A program made the translations under genes and the position numbers. From NCBI GenBank assembly GCA_020216575.1, contig JAIUYC010000356.1:1-5553 (forward strand): a DNA stretch of 5,553 nucleotides. The letters are read 5' to 3'. This document shows positions 5,030-5,553 of this stretch, piece by piece. Position 1 is the stretch's first letter; each line of letters starts with the position of its first letter. This DNA comes from Coleofasciculus sp. S288. Its GTDB lineage: Bacteria; Cyanobacteriota; Cyanobacteriia; Cyanobacteriales; Coleofasciculaceae. A model generated the notes under the pieces. That model worked only from the letters and a program-made list of their open reading frames with translations, had not been told where the DNA came from and ran no database searches.

Positions 5030-5553
5030 ATGCCGCTCATCATGACTCAATCTCCTGAGTATTTAACTCCTAGCAATGCCACTCGTTCCTATAAGATGCT
5101 ATCGCCAACCGTTTTTTGGCGGATTGCTGAAGATATTCCCCAAAAACTGACCTGGAGCTTGATGGCGTTGTCCATTGGGATTCCCTTGATCTTGTGGCTG
5201 CTGATTTCTAGTTCTGGGCTGGTAAAGCCTCTCTTTTTACCAAGTCCGCTGCAAGTTGTGGAGGCATTTCAAAGCCTTTGGACAAGTGGCGATTTGCCTA
5301 AAGATATTCTCTACAGCCTCTTTCGGGTTCTCAGTGGTTTTCTCCTTGCCGCTACCGTTTCAATTCCTATAGGAACACTGATGGGAACCTTCCCCAGTAT
5401 TCGGGCATTATTAGAACCCATTATTGGAATTGTTCGATACATGCCTGCTCCGGCATTTATTCCCCTGCTAATTCTTTATTTTGGTATTGGAGAAACGCCT
5501 AAAATTTTACTGATATTTATTGGAACTTTGTTTTTTTGTTTTCTTTTGGGAAG
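5030..5553 (+). CDS. ABC transporter permease, SsuC/TauC type (3' end missing)
   Basis: This is the membrane-spanning subunit that pairs with the binding protein at 3720-4742. The visible 174 codons run to the window edge without a stop. They contain a first hydrophobic segment (about 44-62), the family motif LFLPSPLQVVEAF (68-80), LYSLFRVLSGFLLA (94-107), a second hydrophobic segment (about 101-118), and the EAA-like loop RYMPAPAFIPLLILYFGIGE (136-155) that contacts the ATPase. SsuC/TauC-type permeases are usually about 250-280 residues, so roughly a third is missing. Two in-frame starts are possible, ATG 5030 (MPLIMTQS) and ATG 5042 (MTQSPEYL); neither has a Shine-Dalgarno sequence. The last residues (FFCFLLG) are unusual for this place in the family and may reflect poor sequence at a contig end. 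An ATPase gene is expected downstream. Substrate is inferred to be guanidine from the riboswitch. Confidence 0.9.
   Translation, partial: MPLIMTQSPEYLTPSNATRSYKMLSPTVFWRIAEDIPQKLTWSLMALSIGIPLILWLLISSSGLVKPLFLPSPLQVVEAFQSLWTSGDLPKDILYSLFRVLSGFLLAATVSIPIGTLMGTFPSIRALLEPIIGIVRYMPAPAFIPLLILYFGIGETPKILLIFIGTLFFCFLLG

Overview
The window looks like part of a cyanobacterial chromosome. The palindrome GCGATCGC (HIP1, typical of cyanobacteria) occurs four times, at 267-274, 2029-2036, 2347-2354 and 3771-3778. NusB and FtsY have the long forms I associate with cyanobacteria (209 and 646 residues). The spacers hold heptanucleotide tandem repeats and small palindromic elements of a cyanobacterial kind. 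All genes are on the + strand. The sequence starts inside a tandem repeat and stops inside a gene, so it may be a short contig rather than an arbitrary cut.

Left part (1-2736): a perfect 7-bp tandem repeat (12 copies of CACCAAT plus CACC) runs directly into the start codon of nusB, a transcription antitermination and rRNA-processing factor. After 77 bp comes ftsY, the signal recognition particle receptor, with an acidic N-terminal region of about 300 residues and a complete NG GTPase domain.

Middle part (2737-3719), without protein genes: a possible decayed IS200/IS605 end, a clean 101-bp MITE-like insertion with 13-bp perfect terminal inverted repeats and a 5-bp AGGAT target duplication, a degenerate heptamer repeat, a perfect NtcA-type box (GTA-N8-TAC) with a -10-like element 22 bp downstream, a guanidine-I (ykkC) riboswitch, and a strong intrinsic terminator whose 5' arm is the conserved 3' end of the riboswitch.

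Right part (3720-5553): a lipoprotein substrate-binding protein of the NitT/TauT type, a 287-bp spacer with a second palindromic element and a third heptamer-like repeat, and the first 174 codons of the cognate SsuC/TauC-type permease, cut by the window end. An ATPase gene would be expected just beyond.

The most interesting reading is a two-input nitrogen circuit. NtcA (nitrogen limitation) would start transcription. The guanidine riboswitch would then let it through to an ABC importer only when guanidine is present. The riboswitch makes guanidine the likeliest substrate. The riboswitch and terminator are seen directly; the NtcA input and the substrate are inferred.
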